DNA of 64,000 nucleotides from Ktedonobacter robiniae (lineage in GTDB: Bacteria > Chloroflexota > Ktedonobacteria > Ktedonobacterales > Ktedonobacteraceae): the NCBI RefSeq assembly GCF_016587375.1, contig NZ_BNJG01000002.1:1426001-1490000 (forward strand). The letters are read 5' to 3'. This document shows positions 35,424 to 45,574 of the stretch, in pieces. The position numbers were made by a program, and so were the translations under genes. Under the pieces are notes generated by a model. It was not told the origin of the DNA and did no database searches. It saw nothing but the letters and a program-made list of their open reading frames with translations. How positions within the stretch are numbered: the first letter of the stretch is position 1; each line of letters begins with the position of its first letter.

Positions 35424-37367
35424 ATGACACAATCAGACCACCAGTATCACCCGATCAATTCCTATGGCGTCATCGGCGACTGCCACTCAGCGGCATTGGT
35501 CGCCCCCGATGGCTCAATTGATTGGGGCTGCTTCCCAGATTTCGATAGTCCCGCTGTCTTCTGTCGCCTGCTCGATGCCGAGCAGGGAGGGTACTTCCAG
35601 ATTGCGCCTACGGACAGGAAGCTAGGAGGAAAACAGCGTTACCTGCCTAACAGTAATGTCTTGCAGACAACCTTTACTGGCGAGCAGGGACGCGTCACGC
35701 TTACGGATTTTATGCCTGTTGAGGACCTGAGCGCCTGGTCATATCGGACCCTCAATAACAATACCTGGTTGCACGAAAACGGCTCCTGTCACTCCCTGGT
35801 ACGTATTATTAGCTGCCAGGATGGGCATATGGAGCTCACAATGCGCTTCAAAGCGACGCCTAACTATGCTATATCGCCAGCGACCGTCCAACTCATTGAG
35901 GAGAAAAGCGGTGTCATCTGCACCAGCCACGAGCAACATGTCGGCCTGGCCATCCTCGGGATACATGACATACATGCGTTTAGTATTCATATGGAGCATG
36001 GACCACAAGCACGGCATGCGACCATTATCGCGCACTTCACTCTCTATGAAGGCGAGCGGCTGACCTTCGCGCTTGGTGTAGGGCGTAGCCAGCGCGCGGT
36101 ACACCGCCTCGTGTCCTGGGACCTTCTCCAGCGCAACTTCGATTGGGAGCTATCACACACCCTCTCGTGCTGGCGCAAATGGATCGCAGCGTGCGAGTAT
36201 GACGGCCCCTATGCCGAATGGGTGAGGCGCAGTGCCCTCACGCTAAAGATGCTCTGCTATGCACCTACAGGCGCGCTTGTAGCCTCGCCCACGACCTCCC
36301 TGCCAGAAGAGATAGGCGGTGTACGCAACTGGGATTACCGCTACACCTGGCTACGCGACTCCTCTTTCACTCTCTATGCCCTCAACATGCTTGGCTTTAC
36401 CGAAGAGACACGCGCCTTCACACGCTGGCTGCTCCATCTCTCCTATACAGACGGTGAGGACCTCCAGATCATGTACGGCATTCGTGGTGAGCGCGAACTA
36501 CCAGAAAAGCTCCTCACACACCTCAGTGGTTATCGCGGCTCACAACCAGTACGTGTTGGGAATGCGGCGGTCAAGCAAAAACAGCTCGATGTCTTTGGCG
36601 AGGTTCTGGACTGCATCTGTCTCTACTGGAGCACAAGCAACTATGAGCGTTATGGCGAGCAGCCCAATGGTCCTCTCTGGCAGCTCTTGAGCATCCTGGT
36701 CGAGTATGTCTGCCAGCACTGGCAAGACACAGATAATGGCATCTGGGAGATACGCGGCGAACCCACGCACTTCGTTCACTCCAAGGTAATGTGCTGGGTC
36801 GCGCTCGACCGGGGCATACGCATGGCTCAGCGATACCACCTGGCGGCAGACCTGGAGCGCTGGAAGAAGCTACGCCAGAACATCCATGAAGATATCATGG
36901 TGCATGGCTATAATCCGGTCCTCCAGAGCTTCACCCAGCGCTACAGCGATACCGCCCTCGATGCCTCAAACCTGATCATGCCCCTGGTAGGCTTTATCGC
37001 CCCCGATGATCCACGCATGGTCAGCACCGTCGAGCGTACACTTGAACTCCTTACTGACCAGCAGGGCTTTGCCTATCGCTATCGCAACGAAGACGGTCTG
37101 AACGGAGACGAAGGAACCTTCACCATGTGTACCTTCTGGCTGATTGAGAATCTCGCGCTCCAGGGGCGTGTCGAAGAAGCCCGCCAACTCTTCGAACGCG
37201 TCCTGGCGTGCGCTGGTACCCTGGGACTCTTCTCCGAAGAAGTATCCCCTGTGAATAAACTCTCACTCGGGAACTACCCCCAGGCCCTTACGCATATCGC
37301 ACTCATCAATAGCGCCACCACCCTGCACCGGGCAGAGCAGCGCAAGAAGGACGACAAATCTGCCTGA
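35424..37367 (+). CDS. glycoside hydrolase family 15 protein (glucoamylase/trehalase-like)
   Basis: 647 residues from ATG 35424 (GAGGGG upstream); the frame is open from 35307 but without a ribosome site. The N-terminal beta-sandwich starts with INSYGVIGDCHSAALVAPDG and SIDWGCFPDFDSPAVF, then comes an (alpha/alpha)6 barrel. Active-site blocks GGVRNWDYRYTWLRDSSFTL near 305 and GLFSEEVSPV near 615 with the catalytic Glu are intact. Such intracellular enzymes release glucose from alpha-glucans or trehalose. No signal peptide. It ends in a 25-bp-arm hairpin. Confidence 0.92.
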   Translation: MTQSDHQYHPINSYGVIGDCHSAALVAPDGSIDWGCFPDFDSPAVFCRLLDAEQGGYFQIAPTDRKLGGKQRYLPNSNVLQTTFTGEQGRVTLTDFMPVEDLSAWSYRTLNNNTWLHENGSCHSLVRIISCQDGHMELTMRFKATPNYAISPATVQLIEEKSGVICTSHEQHVGLAILGIHDIHAFSIHMEHGPQARHATIIAHFTLYEGERLTFALGVGRSQRAVHRLVSWDLLQRNFDWELSHTLSCWRKWIAACEYDGPYAEWVRRSALTLKMLCYAPTGALVASPTTSLPEEIGGVRNWDYRYTWLRDSSFTLYALNMLGFTEETRAFTRWLLHLSYTDGEDLQIMYGIRGERELPEKLLTHLSGYRGSQPVRVGNAAVKQKQLDVFGEVLDCICLYWSTSNYERYGEQPNGPLWQLLSILVEYVCQHWQDTDNGIWEIRGEPTHFVHSKVMCWVALDRGIRMAQRYHLAADLERWKKLRQNIHEDIMVHGYNPVLQSFTQRYSDTALDASNLIMPLVGFIAPDDPRMVSTVERTLELLTDQQGFAYRYRNEDGLNGDEGTFTMCTFWLIENLALQGRVEEARQLFERVLACAGTLGLFSEEVSPVNKLSLGNYPQALTHIALINSATTLHRAEQRKKDDKSA

Positions 37368-37376
37368 TGTTTTTTG

Positions 37377-37434
37377 GGTGGGTGATGTGGTGTGCTGTGG
37401 CAGCCGCAGGCCACAGCACACCACATCACCCACC
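37377..37434. terminator. 25-bp-arm perfect hairpin between convergent genes
   Basis: 37377-37401 and 37410-37434 are perfect reverse complements around an 8-nt loop, preceded by a T6 run. The right arm overlaps the stop codon of the minus-strand NB-ARC gene (37426). Confidence 0.75.
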
Positions 37435-38715
37435 GTAAGATTTGTGATAGGTTCTAGTATAATCCGCGATCACTGGATGGAGCAGGTAGCGCCCCTGGTC
37501 ATTTACCTCAAGCAGTCCAGTATCTACTAGTAGATCGAGCGTCGCCCCATCGCCGACGCCAGCACAGGCTGCCAGGGCCGCCCCCTCAGAGAAGCTCAAT
37601 GGCTTCATGGGTAGGGTGGCAAGCATAGCCAGGGTGCGCAATGCACAAACATCCAGGTGCGACGTCGTCCGCTCAATACATTCGCGCAAAGACCAAGTCG
37701 CGCCTGGTTCACCAAAGGTCGAAGGCATACGCAATTGCAGGCGCGCAGAGGCATGACTCAGGTATTCCAGAGCATGCTGGAGGCGGCGAGGCTGGCGACC
37801 ATTAGCCTGGGCTTGCAGGTATCTACCAATCAGGCATAGCGCCAGGGGTAAACCACCTGTCGCAGAGGCAAGCGAGCGCAACGGTTGATAGCGCTCCTCG
37901 CGGATATCGGGAATAAAGCTTGCCAACAGGTCCAGGCTCTCCTCCAGGGATAGCTCTGGTACCTGGAGGGAAGCAGTATTGGCGAAGTGATAAGCCAGTG
38001 CGGGTATACGCGTTGTGAGCAGGTAGGCGCAATGGGGGCCACCAACCTGTAACGTTTGCGCATCTTCTAACGTCCAGGCATCATCAAGGAGAAGGAGAAG
38101 GCGTCGCGGGCCAATGGTGGCGCGTAGCAGCATGGCCAGGGTCTCCGGGTTTTCCGCGCGTTCCAGAAAAACCTCATTAATTCCCAGGACACGCCCCCAA
38201 TGGCGTAGCAAGGCCACGAGATCGGGTGAACGTCCTAAAGATGCCCACAGCGTTCCATCACAAAAGTGAGCCGTTATCTCCTGGTCACGAGCCAGGGTTA
38301 CTGCCAGCGAGGTCTTGCCTATGCCTGGAAGGCCATATAGTGCCGCGCAGGCGGGCAGCTCCTGGTCACAGAGACAGGTTTTTAGAGAGCGTAATAGGGC
38401 CTGGCGCTCAAGCACATTCTTCTGCGGTAGAGGGAGCCCCGGATCATAGATTATCTGTGGGAACGCATGCATGCAACTATGCGTACAGGCGGGATACGGA
38501 TATAAAGGCGGGTCGTCACGAAAAAGTCCTAGCTCCTGGGGGAGCCTGGCATATAGCTCACATAACTTTTGTAAGAAAAAGGCGCTGGGGAAGGCGACTC
38601 CGCGCTCCCAGCGCCCAATTGTCTTGGCATCAGCGATGCCGATCTGGCCCGCCACATATTCACGCGTCCATCCTCTGCGCTGGCGTTCACGCAGCAGTAG
38701 CTCATTTGGCTGCAT
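37426..38715 (-). CDS. HTH-NB-ARC ATPase (STAND-type regulator, short form)
   Basis: About 429 residues. The XRE-type HTH at the N-terminus (NELLLRERQRRGWTREYVAG then DAKTIGRWERGVAFPS) is followed by an NB-ARC NTPase: Walker A LYGLPGIGKTSLAVTLA near 140, Walker B LLLLLDDAWTLED near 215, RNBS-like LLTTRIPALA and the GLPLAL motif. The protein ends with a winged-helix-like segment and lacks the TPR or WD40 sensor repeats seen in longer relatives. STAND proteins couple nucleotide-driven oligomerisation to signalling or DNA binding. Start 38715 favoured; a GTG at 38766 is possible. Confidence 0.8.
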   Translation of the reverse strand: MQPNELLLRERQRRGWTREYVAGQIGIADAKTIGRWERGVAFPSAFFLQKLCELYARLPQELGLFRDDPPLYPYPACTHSCMHAFPQIIYDPGLPLPQKNVLERQALLRSLKTCLCDQELPACAALYGLPGIGKTSLAVTLARDQEITAHFCDGTLWASLGRSPDLVALLRHWGRVLGINEVFLERAENPETLAMLLRATIGPRRLLLLLDDAWTLEDAQTLQVGGPHCAYLLTTRIPALAYHFANTASLQVPELSLEESLDLLASFIPDIREERYQPLRSLASATGGLPLALCLIGRYLQAQANGRQPRRLQHALEYLSHASARLQLRMPSTFGEPGATWSLRECIERTTSHLDVCALRTLAMLATLPMKPLSFSEGAALAACAGVGDGATLDLLVDTGLLEVNDQGRYLLHPVIADYTRTYHKSYGG

Positions 38716-38857
38716 CCTGGTGTGTCTTCCCACATTCCAATCCCTTCCACCGTACACAATTTCCACTTCACCTTAATGCTTGACGCTGCAAATATAATAC
38801 AACTCAGCTCTCCTCTCTTTCAAAGAGATGTGCATCAATTTCGAAGGGAAGTACCCA

Positions 38858-39298
38858 ATGGACCATCAGATTAAGGTCTTGTCTGAGCCAAATCCAGCAT
38901 TTGCAGCCTACCTACATGAGCAGATCAGAGAATTTAATAACCAGCAATCGCCGGCGCATAAACAGGCCAGGTCTGAAGGAGCAGTAAAACCAGTGCATAT
39001 CTTGGTTGTAGATAAAGATGGCCAATGGCAAGGCGGCACTACAGCCGAAATCTACTGGAACTGGCTGGAACTTAGAGGTTTCTGGCTGCCGGATACGCTT
39101 CGCGGCCAGGGCCTCGGCAGTTCAATCCTGGCGCAAGTTGAGAATATAGGAAAAGAACATGGGGCGAGCAAAGTCTTATTAACTACCTTCGAGTTCCAGG
39201 GCCGCACCTTCTATGAGCGTCATGGCTACAAAGTCGTCGGCGTGGTAGAAGATTATCCTCCGGGCACGAATTACTATACGATGGTAAAGGTGCTTTAG
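38858..39298 (+). CDS. GNAT family N-acetyltransferase
   Basis: 146 residues from ATG 38858 (GAAGGGAAG upstream). The acetyl-CoA-binding loop LRGQGLGSSILAQVENIGKE is near residue 90, followed by LTTFEFQGRTFYERHGYKVV and VEDYPPGTNYYTMVK, a C-terminus common in the YhbS/HpaZ-like subgroup. Acceptor substrate unknown. Monocistronic by position, divergent from the NB-ARC gene. Confidence 0.88.
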   Translation: MDHQIKVLSEPNPAFAAYLHEQIREFNNQQSPAHKQARSEGAVKPVHILVVDKDGQWQGGTTAEIYWNWLELRGFWLPDTLRGQGLGSSILAQVENIGKEHGASKVLLTTFEFQGRTFYERHGYKVVGVVEDYPPGTNYYTMVKVL

Positions 39299-39343
39299 AG
39301 AAAGCGCTACTTTACGTACGCATCTACTCTATTTATGCTATTA

Positions 39344-41674
39344 TTATTTGAATCGGATATTTGCTGAACGTACTTTATGGTGTTGGCCCGCTGTGGGTCC
39401 GGCCTGCCACTGGATCTCGAAGAGGCGCCATGAGCTTTTGCCAGTCAAGCTAGCTGGCTGATCGTTGACCATGACTGCAGCGCCCTCTCCGGCGCGAATG
39501 AGCGCGAGATGCTGAGAAAAGCCGGGATTCTTCGCTACTTGTTCGCGCTCCAGAGGAAGCCAGCTCTCTCCTTCGCGGTTGAATAGTTCGCGGCCATGCG
39601 CCAATAGCTCCAGGCCCCAGGCTAGCCGCTCGTCTTCATCTGCGACCTGTGTACAGAGCTGAGCATAGGTAAAGGGCTGGCCCTGGGCCCGCTCCCAGAG
39701 GGTGAACAGGTCGATCCAGCAATTGTCGAGCTGCTTACGCCAGGCCTGAAGCTGCTGCTTTATCTCGCCCGGCGCTAAGATGAGCCATTCTGGGCGGCTT
39801 ACGCCTGGTAGCAATTGGATAACGTTGAGGGGTCTCTGGGCTTGCTTCCACTGGTCTGCAACGAGCGAGAGAGTGCCATCCTGGGGCGCGCTTAACACAA
39901 GTGCGATTTGTGGGCTGGAGTTCTGTCCCTGGACAAGTACAACTTCACCCGGAACAAGATCGACAAGAGGCGTGAGACGCTGTATGGCTTCAGACGCGCG
40001 GGGCTGATAGGTTGTCTGCGCGCCCAGGCGGCCCAGTTTGAAATGTGTGGTGGCATCACGTAACACCTGCTCAATGAGAGGGCGGAGCGCTGGGCGATAG
40101 TCTGGGCCGTAATAGTGCTGACCCAGCTCCACGGAGGTCCAGGGGCGGAGTGGTCCATGAGTATGAGCCTTCTCCCAGAGCGCCTGTAGCGTTGGAGAAG
40201 ACATGTCCTGGCCAGGATCGCTTCCCGCGAGAAGAGGCGTGGTACCTGGTGACAAGGCGTCTGCATATATGGCTCTTTGCGAGGTGGCAGAAGATGCCAG
40301 CACCTTTGCAGTGGGTGTGATGGAGAGGGTAGTACCAACGTGAGGAATAGCGACGGAGAGATGCTTGAAACGCTGTGAAAGAGCCTTGAGCGCCTCACTG
40401 TCGCCGTGGACTAGTATGAGACGCGCAGGCTGTACTTTACTGACGACAGCCTGAATCTGGTTGGCATCCGCGTGACCGGAGAGATTGTAGCGCGCAACCT
40501 GGCAATTAAGCGTCACAAACTCCTCACCAATACGGATGCGGTCGCCCTGCTTCGCGTTGAGCAACGCGTAGCCAGGACTCTCCTCATCCTGGTAACCGGT
40601 AAAGAGCAGGCAATCTTGCTCACGTGCGGCGATGTCCAGCGCATACAGAGGAGAGGCACCGCCAGAAAGCATACCCGAACTACTGATAACCATCTTGGGT
40701 TTAGTATGCTGTACGAGGTCTCGGCGCTCAAATGAACGCACGGAAAAGACATGCAATTGAGGATCCGCAAAGAGCGGGCGCCGGCCATTGATCAGGTGGC
40801 GCTGGAGAGTTGGTTGCAGGTCATGAGACTGCTGCTGGTACACGTCACAGACCGAGCGCACCATACCATCCAGATAAATGGGAACAGGTGATATCTTACC
40901 ACTGGCACGATAGGCCTTCAGAATCAAAATAATCTCTTGCGCGCGCCCCACGGCGAAGGCGGGACAGAGAATGCGGCCTCCTCGCGCCAGCACGGCCTGC
41001 ACAGTTGCCGCCAACTTCTGCTCCTCCTCCTTGCGGCTGGAGTGAGAACGATTGCCATAGGTCCCCTCGGTAATCATCACATCGGCCTTGGGCAGGGCAT
41101 TGATATCCAGGCCCTTGATGGTGCGCTGATCGGTCAACGAGATATCACCGGTATGAAAGAGGGTGCCCTCGGGCGTCTCAAAGAAAAGCATGGCTGCGCC
41201 CAGAATATGGCCAGCAGGAATAAACTGTACTGTGATACCAGGAGAATCTGCAAGAGGCGCGAAAGGTTGGCGAAAACCCATTACCTGAATACGCCCCAGA
41301 AAGGCATCAACCTGCTCGGCATTATAGAGTGGGGTCTCGCCATCGGGGCGCAGATGTTCCTGCTCCATAATACGCACAGAGTCGCGAAGCAATACCTCGG
41401 TCAAGACGCGTGTACTTTCAGTAGCATAGATCGGGATATGCGGCAAGAGCGAGGCAATGAGAGGCAGAGCACCAGTGTGATCGATGTGAGCATGTGTAAT
41501 AATAAGCGCTTCAGGCGGCTGCTTATTTAACAGGGAGAGATCAGGAAGGCGAGATTGTCCTTCGCGAGCCGCGGGGCGCATCCCTCCATCAACCAGCAGA
41601 GTACGGCCTGCTACCTGAAGAAGCGTGCAGGACGCACCAACCTCCGAGGCACCCCCTAAAAATGTAAGCTCCAT
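39344..41674 (-). CDS. beta-CASP metallo-beta-lactamase (RNase J/CPSF-like) with long C-terminal extension
   Basis: 776 residues from ATG 41674 (GAGGGAG upstream). Catalytic motif HAHIDHTGALPLI at residues 61-73, the later metal ligands in FIPAGHILGA and LFHTGDISL, the beta-CASP region (GTYGNRSHSS, CPAFAVGRAQEIILI, SSGMLSGGASPLYAL), and the final motif NLSGHADANQ followed by ILVHGDSEALKAL. These are the marks of RNA-cleaving or RNA-trimming nucleases. After about residue 470 there are about 300 extra residues with helical, winged-helix-like blocks (LNVIQLLPGV, LFTLWERAQGQPFTYAQLCT) not seen in the minimal enzyme. Confidence 0.85.
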   Translation of the reverse strand: MELTFLGGASEVGASCTLLQVAGRTLLVDGGMRPAAREGQSRLPDLSLLNKQPPEALIITHAHIDHTGALPLIASLLPHIPIYATESTRVLTEVLLRDSVRIMEQEHLRPDGETPLYNAEQVDAFLGRIQVMGFRQPFAPLADSPGITVQFIPAGHILGAAMLFFETPEGTLFHTGDISLTDQRTIKGLDINALPKADVMITEGTYGNRSHSSRKEEEQKLAATVQAVLARGGRILCPAFAVGRAQEIILILKAYRASGKISPVPIYLDGMVRSVCDVYQQQSHDLQPTLQRHLINGRRPLFADPQLHVFSVRSFERRDLVQHTKPKMVISSSGMLSGGASPLYALDIAAREQDCLLFTGYQDEESPGYALLNAKQGDRIRIGEEFVTLNCQVARYNLSGHADANQIQAVVSKVQPARLILVHGDSEALKALSQRFKHLSVAIPHVGTTLSITPTAKVLASSATSQRAIYADALSPGTTPLLAGSDPGQDMSSPTLQALWEKAHTHGPLRPWTSVELGQHYYGPDYRPALRPLIEQVLRDATTHFKLGRLGAQTTYQPRASEAIQRLTPLVDLVPGEVVLVQGQNSSPQIALVLSAPQDGTLSLVADQWKQAQRPLNVIQLLPGVSRPEWLILAPGEIKQQLQAWRKQLDNCWIDLFTLWERAQGQPFTYAQLCTQVADEDERLAWGLELLAHGRELFNREGESWLPLEREQVAKNPGFSQHLALIRAGEGAAVMVNDQPASLTGKSSWRLFEIQWQAGPTAGQHHKVRSANIRFK

Positions 41675-41909
41675 AGACAATCTCCCTCTTCTATGCAACC
41701 GGCATACTTCCCCACAGCTAACATATATACAATCGGCTAGTGTGGATACTCTATACTCTCTATCCACATTTCTATCCCGCTAGAGCAGTATAACGCATCT
41801 CTTCCCATCAAGCCATATACATCTAGGCGGTTTGTTAAAAAAAGAGTATCATGCCCGGCCCAGCTTTTGCCCTGGTGTAAATCCCAGGATTAAACTGGTC
41901 CAGGCCAGC

Positions 41910-42821
41910 TTAAGCATTAATTCGTGGCAAAACTTCTTCAACCAGTAAACGCAATGACCTGGTATCAGGAAATCCCTCATTTTTGAACTGGAAAGATACC
42001 ACACCCAGATCAATAAATGGCTTGAGCTTCTCTATAATCTGTTTGGGTGTGCCAATCAAAGAATTGGGGGAAGGGATATGCGACATATCCACGCTGCTCA
42101 TATCGGTTCCTTCAGGCACACACAAACAGCCGCCAAACCAGCTTCTGCGTAATGTAGCTGGATCGCGGCCAACAGCAGCGCAGGCCTTTTCGCTTTCTTT
42201 CACCAGGTCACGATAGTGTGCGATATCTTCATGTGAAATATTCCATTCGTCGGCGTGCCGCGCAATCAATCGGAGCATACGTGGCTGCTCTCCACCAACC
42301 ATAATACGTGGCAATGGATCAGGCTTTGGCTCACACGCAGCATTGATAACGCGATAATGTTTCCCCTCCACAGTGGCTCGGGGTTGGGTCCAGAGCGCTT
42401 TAAGAATAGTCAGCGTCTCTTCCAACTGCTCTACTCTTACGCCAGGTGTTGGATAAGGAAAACCATAGGCATCGTACTCTTCCTGATGCCAACCAGTACC
42501 GATACCAAGGATGAAGCGTCCTTCACTCATATACTGAGCAGTTGCCGCCATTTTCGCCAGCAAGGCTGGATTGCGAAACGACTGAGCAAGCACAACATTC
42601 CCAAAGTGAAAAGAGGGATAACACGCTGCCATGTAGGTCAGGGCCGTCCAGCCCTCTAGAACCGGGGCATCCTGGAATTGCAAATGATCGACATACCAGA
42701 TCGAGTGAAAATGCCCAGTTACAATATCCAGACTCTCGCGAATCCGTTTGAGGTAGATTTCACGTGTCATGCCTCTGCCAGGTAGAGCGGGGAGTAATAA
42801 GCCAAACTCAATAGATGACAT
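41910..42821 (-). CDS. LLM class flavin-dependent oxidoreductase
   Basis: 303 residues, F420/FMN luciferase-like family: SIWYVDHLQFQDAPVLEGW, GNVVLAQSFRNPALLAKMAA, GRFILGIGTGWHQEEYDAYG and IMVGGEQPRMLRLIARHADE. AGAGGAAG precedes the ATG. Only the barrel is present; the substrate is unknown. It is monocistronic and divergent from a frameshifted GNAT gene about 510 bp away. Confidence 0.88.
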   Translation of the reverse strand: MSSIEFGLLLPALPGRGMTREIYLKRIRESLDIVTGHFHSIWYVDHLQFQDAPVLEGWTALTYMAACYPSFHFGNVVLAQSFRNPALLAKMAATAQYMSEGRFILGIGTGWHQEEYDAYGFPYPTPGVRVEQLEETLTILKALWTQPRATVEGKHYRVINAACEPKPDPLPRIMVGGEQPRMLRLIARHADEWNISHEDIAHYRDLVKESEKACAAVGRDPATLRRSWFGGCLCVPEGTDMSSVDMSHIPSPNSLIGTPKQIIEKLKPFIDLGVVSFQFKNEGFPDTRSLRLLVEEVLPRINA

Positions 42822-43334
42822 ATATCTTCCTCTTTCAAGATTTATAGATTGTCTGTTATCGTATCACAGAGAAGCCCAACACTGGAGACAGGAGCCCAGG
42901 CTGGTGCTGCCGTTGGTGAGTCTGGGCCTGCTGTCTCCGCCAATTTATGTAGCCAGGTTTTAGAGCATCCAAGTCGCCTAGCTGCTCCCTTGGTATTCAG
43001 GACCTGCATTAAAACACTTCCAGTGTGGGAGCTTACTCAACAGCACGATACTGTACCCCTTGTATGAACGTTCTTCTTACCCATCCTTTCAGTTATAACA
43101 TCACAAAGCGATAGGAAGAAAATCCTCTTACCAGTACTATAAGAAATATAATAGCACTATAAACAGTACCTTGATACTTTTTATTCTTTGCGCTTGTATT
43201 TGACCCGTTCCCCTCATGTACAGTGCGCTTGTATTTGCCCTTGTTTGCTTATATATGCTATTAATGTAGCGTTGCACCTCTATTTAATCACCTCTGCATA
43301 CAGCTATGAAAGTGAGGTCTTTAAGAACAATAGC
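42822..43334. other. intergenic region with an imperfect inverted repeat
   Basis: No gene supported. GGAGACAGGAG-CCCAG (from about 42890) pairs imperfectly with CTGGGCCTGCTGTCTCC (to about 42937) around a 20-nt loop. The AT-rich part near 43110-43190 could hold a promoter for the downstream GNAT gene, but no clear -35/-10 pair was seen. Confidence 0.35.
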
Positions 43335-43959
43335 ATGGAAAATACGAAAGAATACCAGACTCACATGCAGGAGAAACCAATTCTCAGCATTATCGGAGAA
43401 AAAGTTGCACTCGGACCCATCCGTCGTGAGCTCATCCCGCTTTACCAGCGCTGGATCAACGATTTCGAGGTGTTGCGCACGCTGCACATTCCGCGCCCCT
43501 CCACATTTGAAGAGATTCAGGCCAGTTATGAGGCTGACGTCGCGGCGGAACGCCAGCGTAAAGTCGTCTACTTCACCATTTATGACCATGACACATTGCA
43601 ACCTATCGGTAGAACAGACTTATGTAACATCAATTATCGCGACCGCACTGCCGATTTTCGGCATCGAGATTGGTGAAGCCACGTATCGTGGGCGCGGCTA
43701 TGGTACTGAGGCTGTTCGATTGATGCTTGATTACGCTTTCACAGGTCTGGGTCTACACAATATTATGCTTGAAACCTGGGAATATAACCGCGCTGGACAG
43801 GGAGCTTATAAAAAGGCTGGCTTCCAAGAAATCGGACGTCGCCATCAAGCCAAGTTCATGAACGGCAAGTTCTGGGACATAGTTTACATGGAATGCCTGT
43901 CCACAGAGTTTGTCAGTCCTGTTCTCGGCCAGATACTAGTACCTGATGAGTTACGCTGA
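43335..43959 (+). pseudogene. GNAT family acetyltransferase, frameshifted
   Basis: The first frame (from ATG 43335, MENTKEYQTHMQEKPILSII) encodes the N-terminal half up to DRTADF. The second frame supplies FGIEIGEATYRGRGYGTEAV and LETWEYNRAGQGAYKKAGFQ, the acetyl-CoA site and C-terminus, ending at 43959. The break lies near 43655-43660 in TTTTCGG, consistent with one extra base; removing it restores an uninterrupted RimJ/RimL-type acetyltransferase of about 207 residues. Real mutation or sequencing error cannot be separated here. Confidence 0.75.
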
Positions 43960-44028
43960 CAAGCAGAACTGGAGCAAAAATAAGATTTCTTCTCATCCCC
44001 TTAATTCGCCACTTCTAGCAACGAAAGG

Positions 44029-44068
44029 GTTAAGACATTTTCCCGCGCTCTGAGGCAAATGTCTTAAC
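44029..44068. terminator. hairpin after the GNAT gene
   Basis: GTTAAGACATTT (44029-44040) and AAATGTCTTAAC (44057-44068) pair perfectly around a 16-nt loop. The rest of the 43960-44300 gap holds no recognised feature apart from GGAGG before 44301. Confidence 0.5.
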
Positions 44069-44300
44069 TTATAGATTGGAATTAGCCTTATAGCTCATTT
44101 TCTCCCCCTATGTCTGTCGCCATTCGTCCTCCAGAATCGAGAAGAGAAATCGGTCATGCCACTTCCCTCAAGAGTGCTTAACATGACTATTATCTCGGCA
44201 ATTATATCCATTTTTAGGAGCTTTATGCAAATAGCGTCTTTTCTAGTAGAGAGCAAAGATAAGAATTGCAAAATAACAAATACGGAGGCTTACTCCAATA

Positions 44301-45497
44301 ATGCGTTTATGGATTGAAGAACTTAGTAACCGGATAAAAGCAATGTTTAGTCACCAGAGCGCGTGGTATGGAGCTGTGTTTATTCTGGTATTGCTAGCAA
44401 CCACCCTCTGCATAATCATGGGATATATCTATCGCTGGGATTGGATTGGCGTAGCGGATAAGAAGCTCTGGGACTGGCTTAGTATCTTAATTGTTCCTTT
44501 CGTGGTCGCGCTGGCCGGGACAATATACACTCACGTACACAATCAGAGTGAGCGCGAGGAAGCGCGCCAGAAAGAGGCTCAGGAGCACGAACTGGCATTG
44601 GACAATCAGCGTGAAGCAGCGCTACAGACCTATTTTGATCGCATGTCAGAGCTATTGCTAGATAAACAATTAGAAACGAATTCCCAGGCCATGGCCATTG
44701 CTCATGCACGTACAGTCACAGTGTTACGCATGCTTGATCCAGCGCGGAGAGCGAGCGTCTTGCGTTTTCTGGGAGATGTAAATCTCGCAAGCAGAATTTT
44801 GAATCGCGATATGCGTAGTCTCGACCTCAGTGGTACTGATCTCTCTTCGGCACATTTAAAGCAGGTCATGCTGATCCTGGTAAACCTCATCGAGGCCAGC
44901 CTTAAGCGTGCCGATTTGTCTGAAGCCAATCTGGAGAAAGCCTGGATGAGGTCGGCAAACCTGGGCAAGGCTAATCTGGAAGATACCAATCTCTGGCGCG
45001 CTGACCTGAGCCGGGCCCGCCTGGATGAAGCCAACCTCCGCTGGGTCAATCTCGTCGAGGCCAACCTCTACCGCGCAAGCCTCCTTGAAGCCGATTTAAC
45101 GGGAGCGAACCTATGGCGCGCACAGCTCAACAAGGCGCGCCTTGACTATGCAAGATTACGCTGGGCCAACCTGATAGAGACCAATCTGTCAGGGGCCACC
45201 CTTCTAGGCGTAGACCTCACAGGCGCTAATCTCAAAGGTGCTAATCTGGAGAATGCAAACCTCAGCGAAGCAATCCTTGTGAAAACGCAGTTCATCGACG
45301 TGCGAGGCGTCACCAGTGAACAAATGGAAGACTTCCGTAAGCGAGGGGCATACACACAGATACAGCCAGGAGATTCACAGGTATTGGACATCATCAAGAT
45401 AGAAGCCTCTTCACAGACAGAGATAGAAGGGCCACAAATCATATCAACCGAAGAGCATATAGATGAGGCAGGTTCGATGCAACAAGAAATAAAGTAA
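44301..45497 (+). CDS. membrane-anchored pentapeptide-repeat protein
   Basis: 398 residues. Two membrane helices (GAVFILVLLATTLCIIMGYI near 24-44 and LSILIVPFVVALAGTIY near 60-77), a charged coiled-coil (SEREEARQKEAQEHELALDN), then about 30 pentapeptide units of the A(D/N)LxX type from residue 170 to 335 (for example ANLEKAWMRSANLGKANLED). The repeats fold into a right-handed beta-helix. The topology resembles cyanobacterial and Chloroflexi signalling-type PRPs, probably with the helix in the cytoplasm. Function unknown. GGAGG supports the start. Confidence 0.85.
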   Translation: MRLWIEELSNRIKAMFSHQSAWYGAVFILVLLATTLCIIMGYIYRWDWIGVADKKLWDWLSILIVPFVVALAGTIYTHVHNQSEREEARQKEAQEHELALDNQREAALQTYFDRMSELLLDKQLETNSQAMAIAHARTVTVLRMLDPARRASVLRFLGDVNLASRILNRDMRSLDLSGTDLSSAHLKQVMLILVNLIEASLKRADLSEANLEKAWMRSANLGKANLEDTNLWRADLSRARLDEANLRWVNLVEANLYRASLLEADLTGANLWRAQLNKARLDYARLRWANLIETNLSGATLLGVDLTGANLKGANLENANLSEAILVKTQFIDVRGVTSEQMEDFRKRGAYTQIQPGDSQVLDIIKIEASSQTEIEGPQIISTEEHIDEAGSMQQEIK

Positions 45498-45574
45498 AAT
45501 CGATCCAGGTACAATAAAAAAAGAGAGTGGGTATCTGTACAGCAACTAATAGAGTGAATGGGAAGGAATAGCGC

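Noticed and set aside
43650..43665. Programmed frameshift in the GNAT gene
   Set aside because: No slippery heptamer, downstream pseudoknot or internal ribosome site; a simple one-base lesion explains it better.
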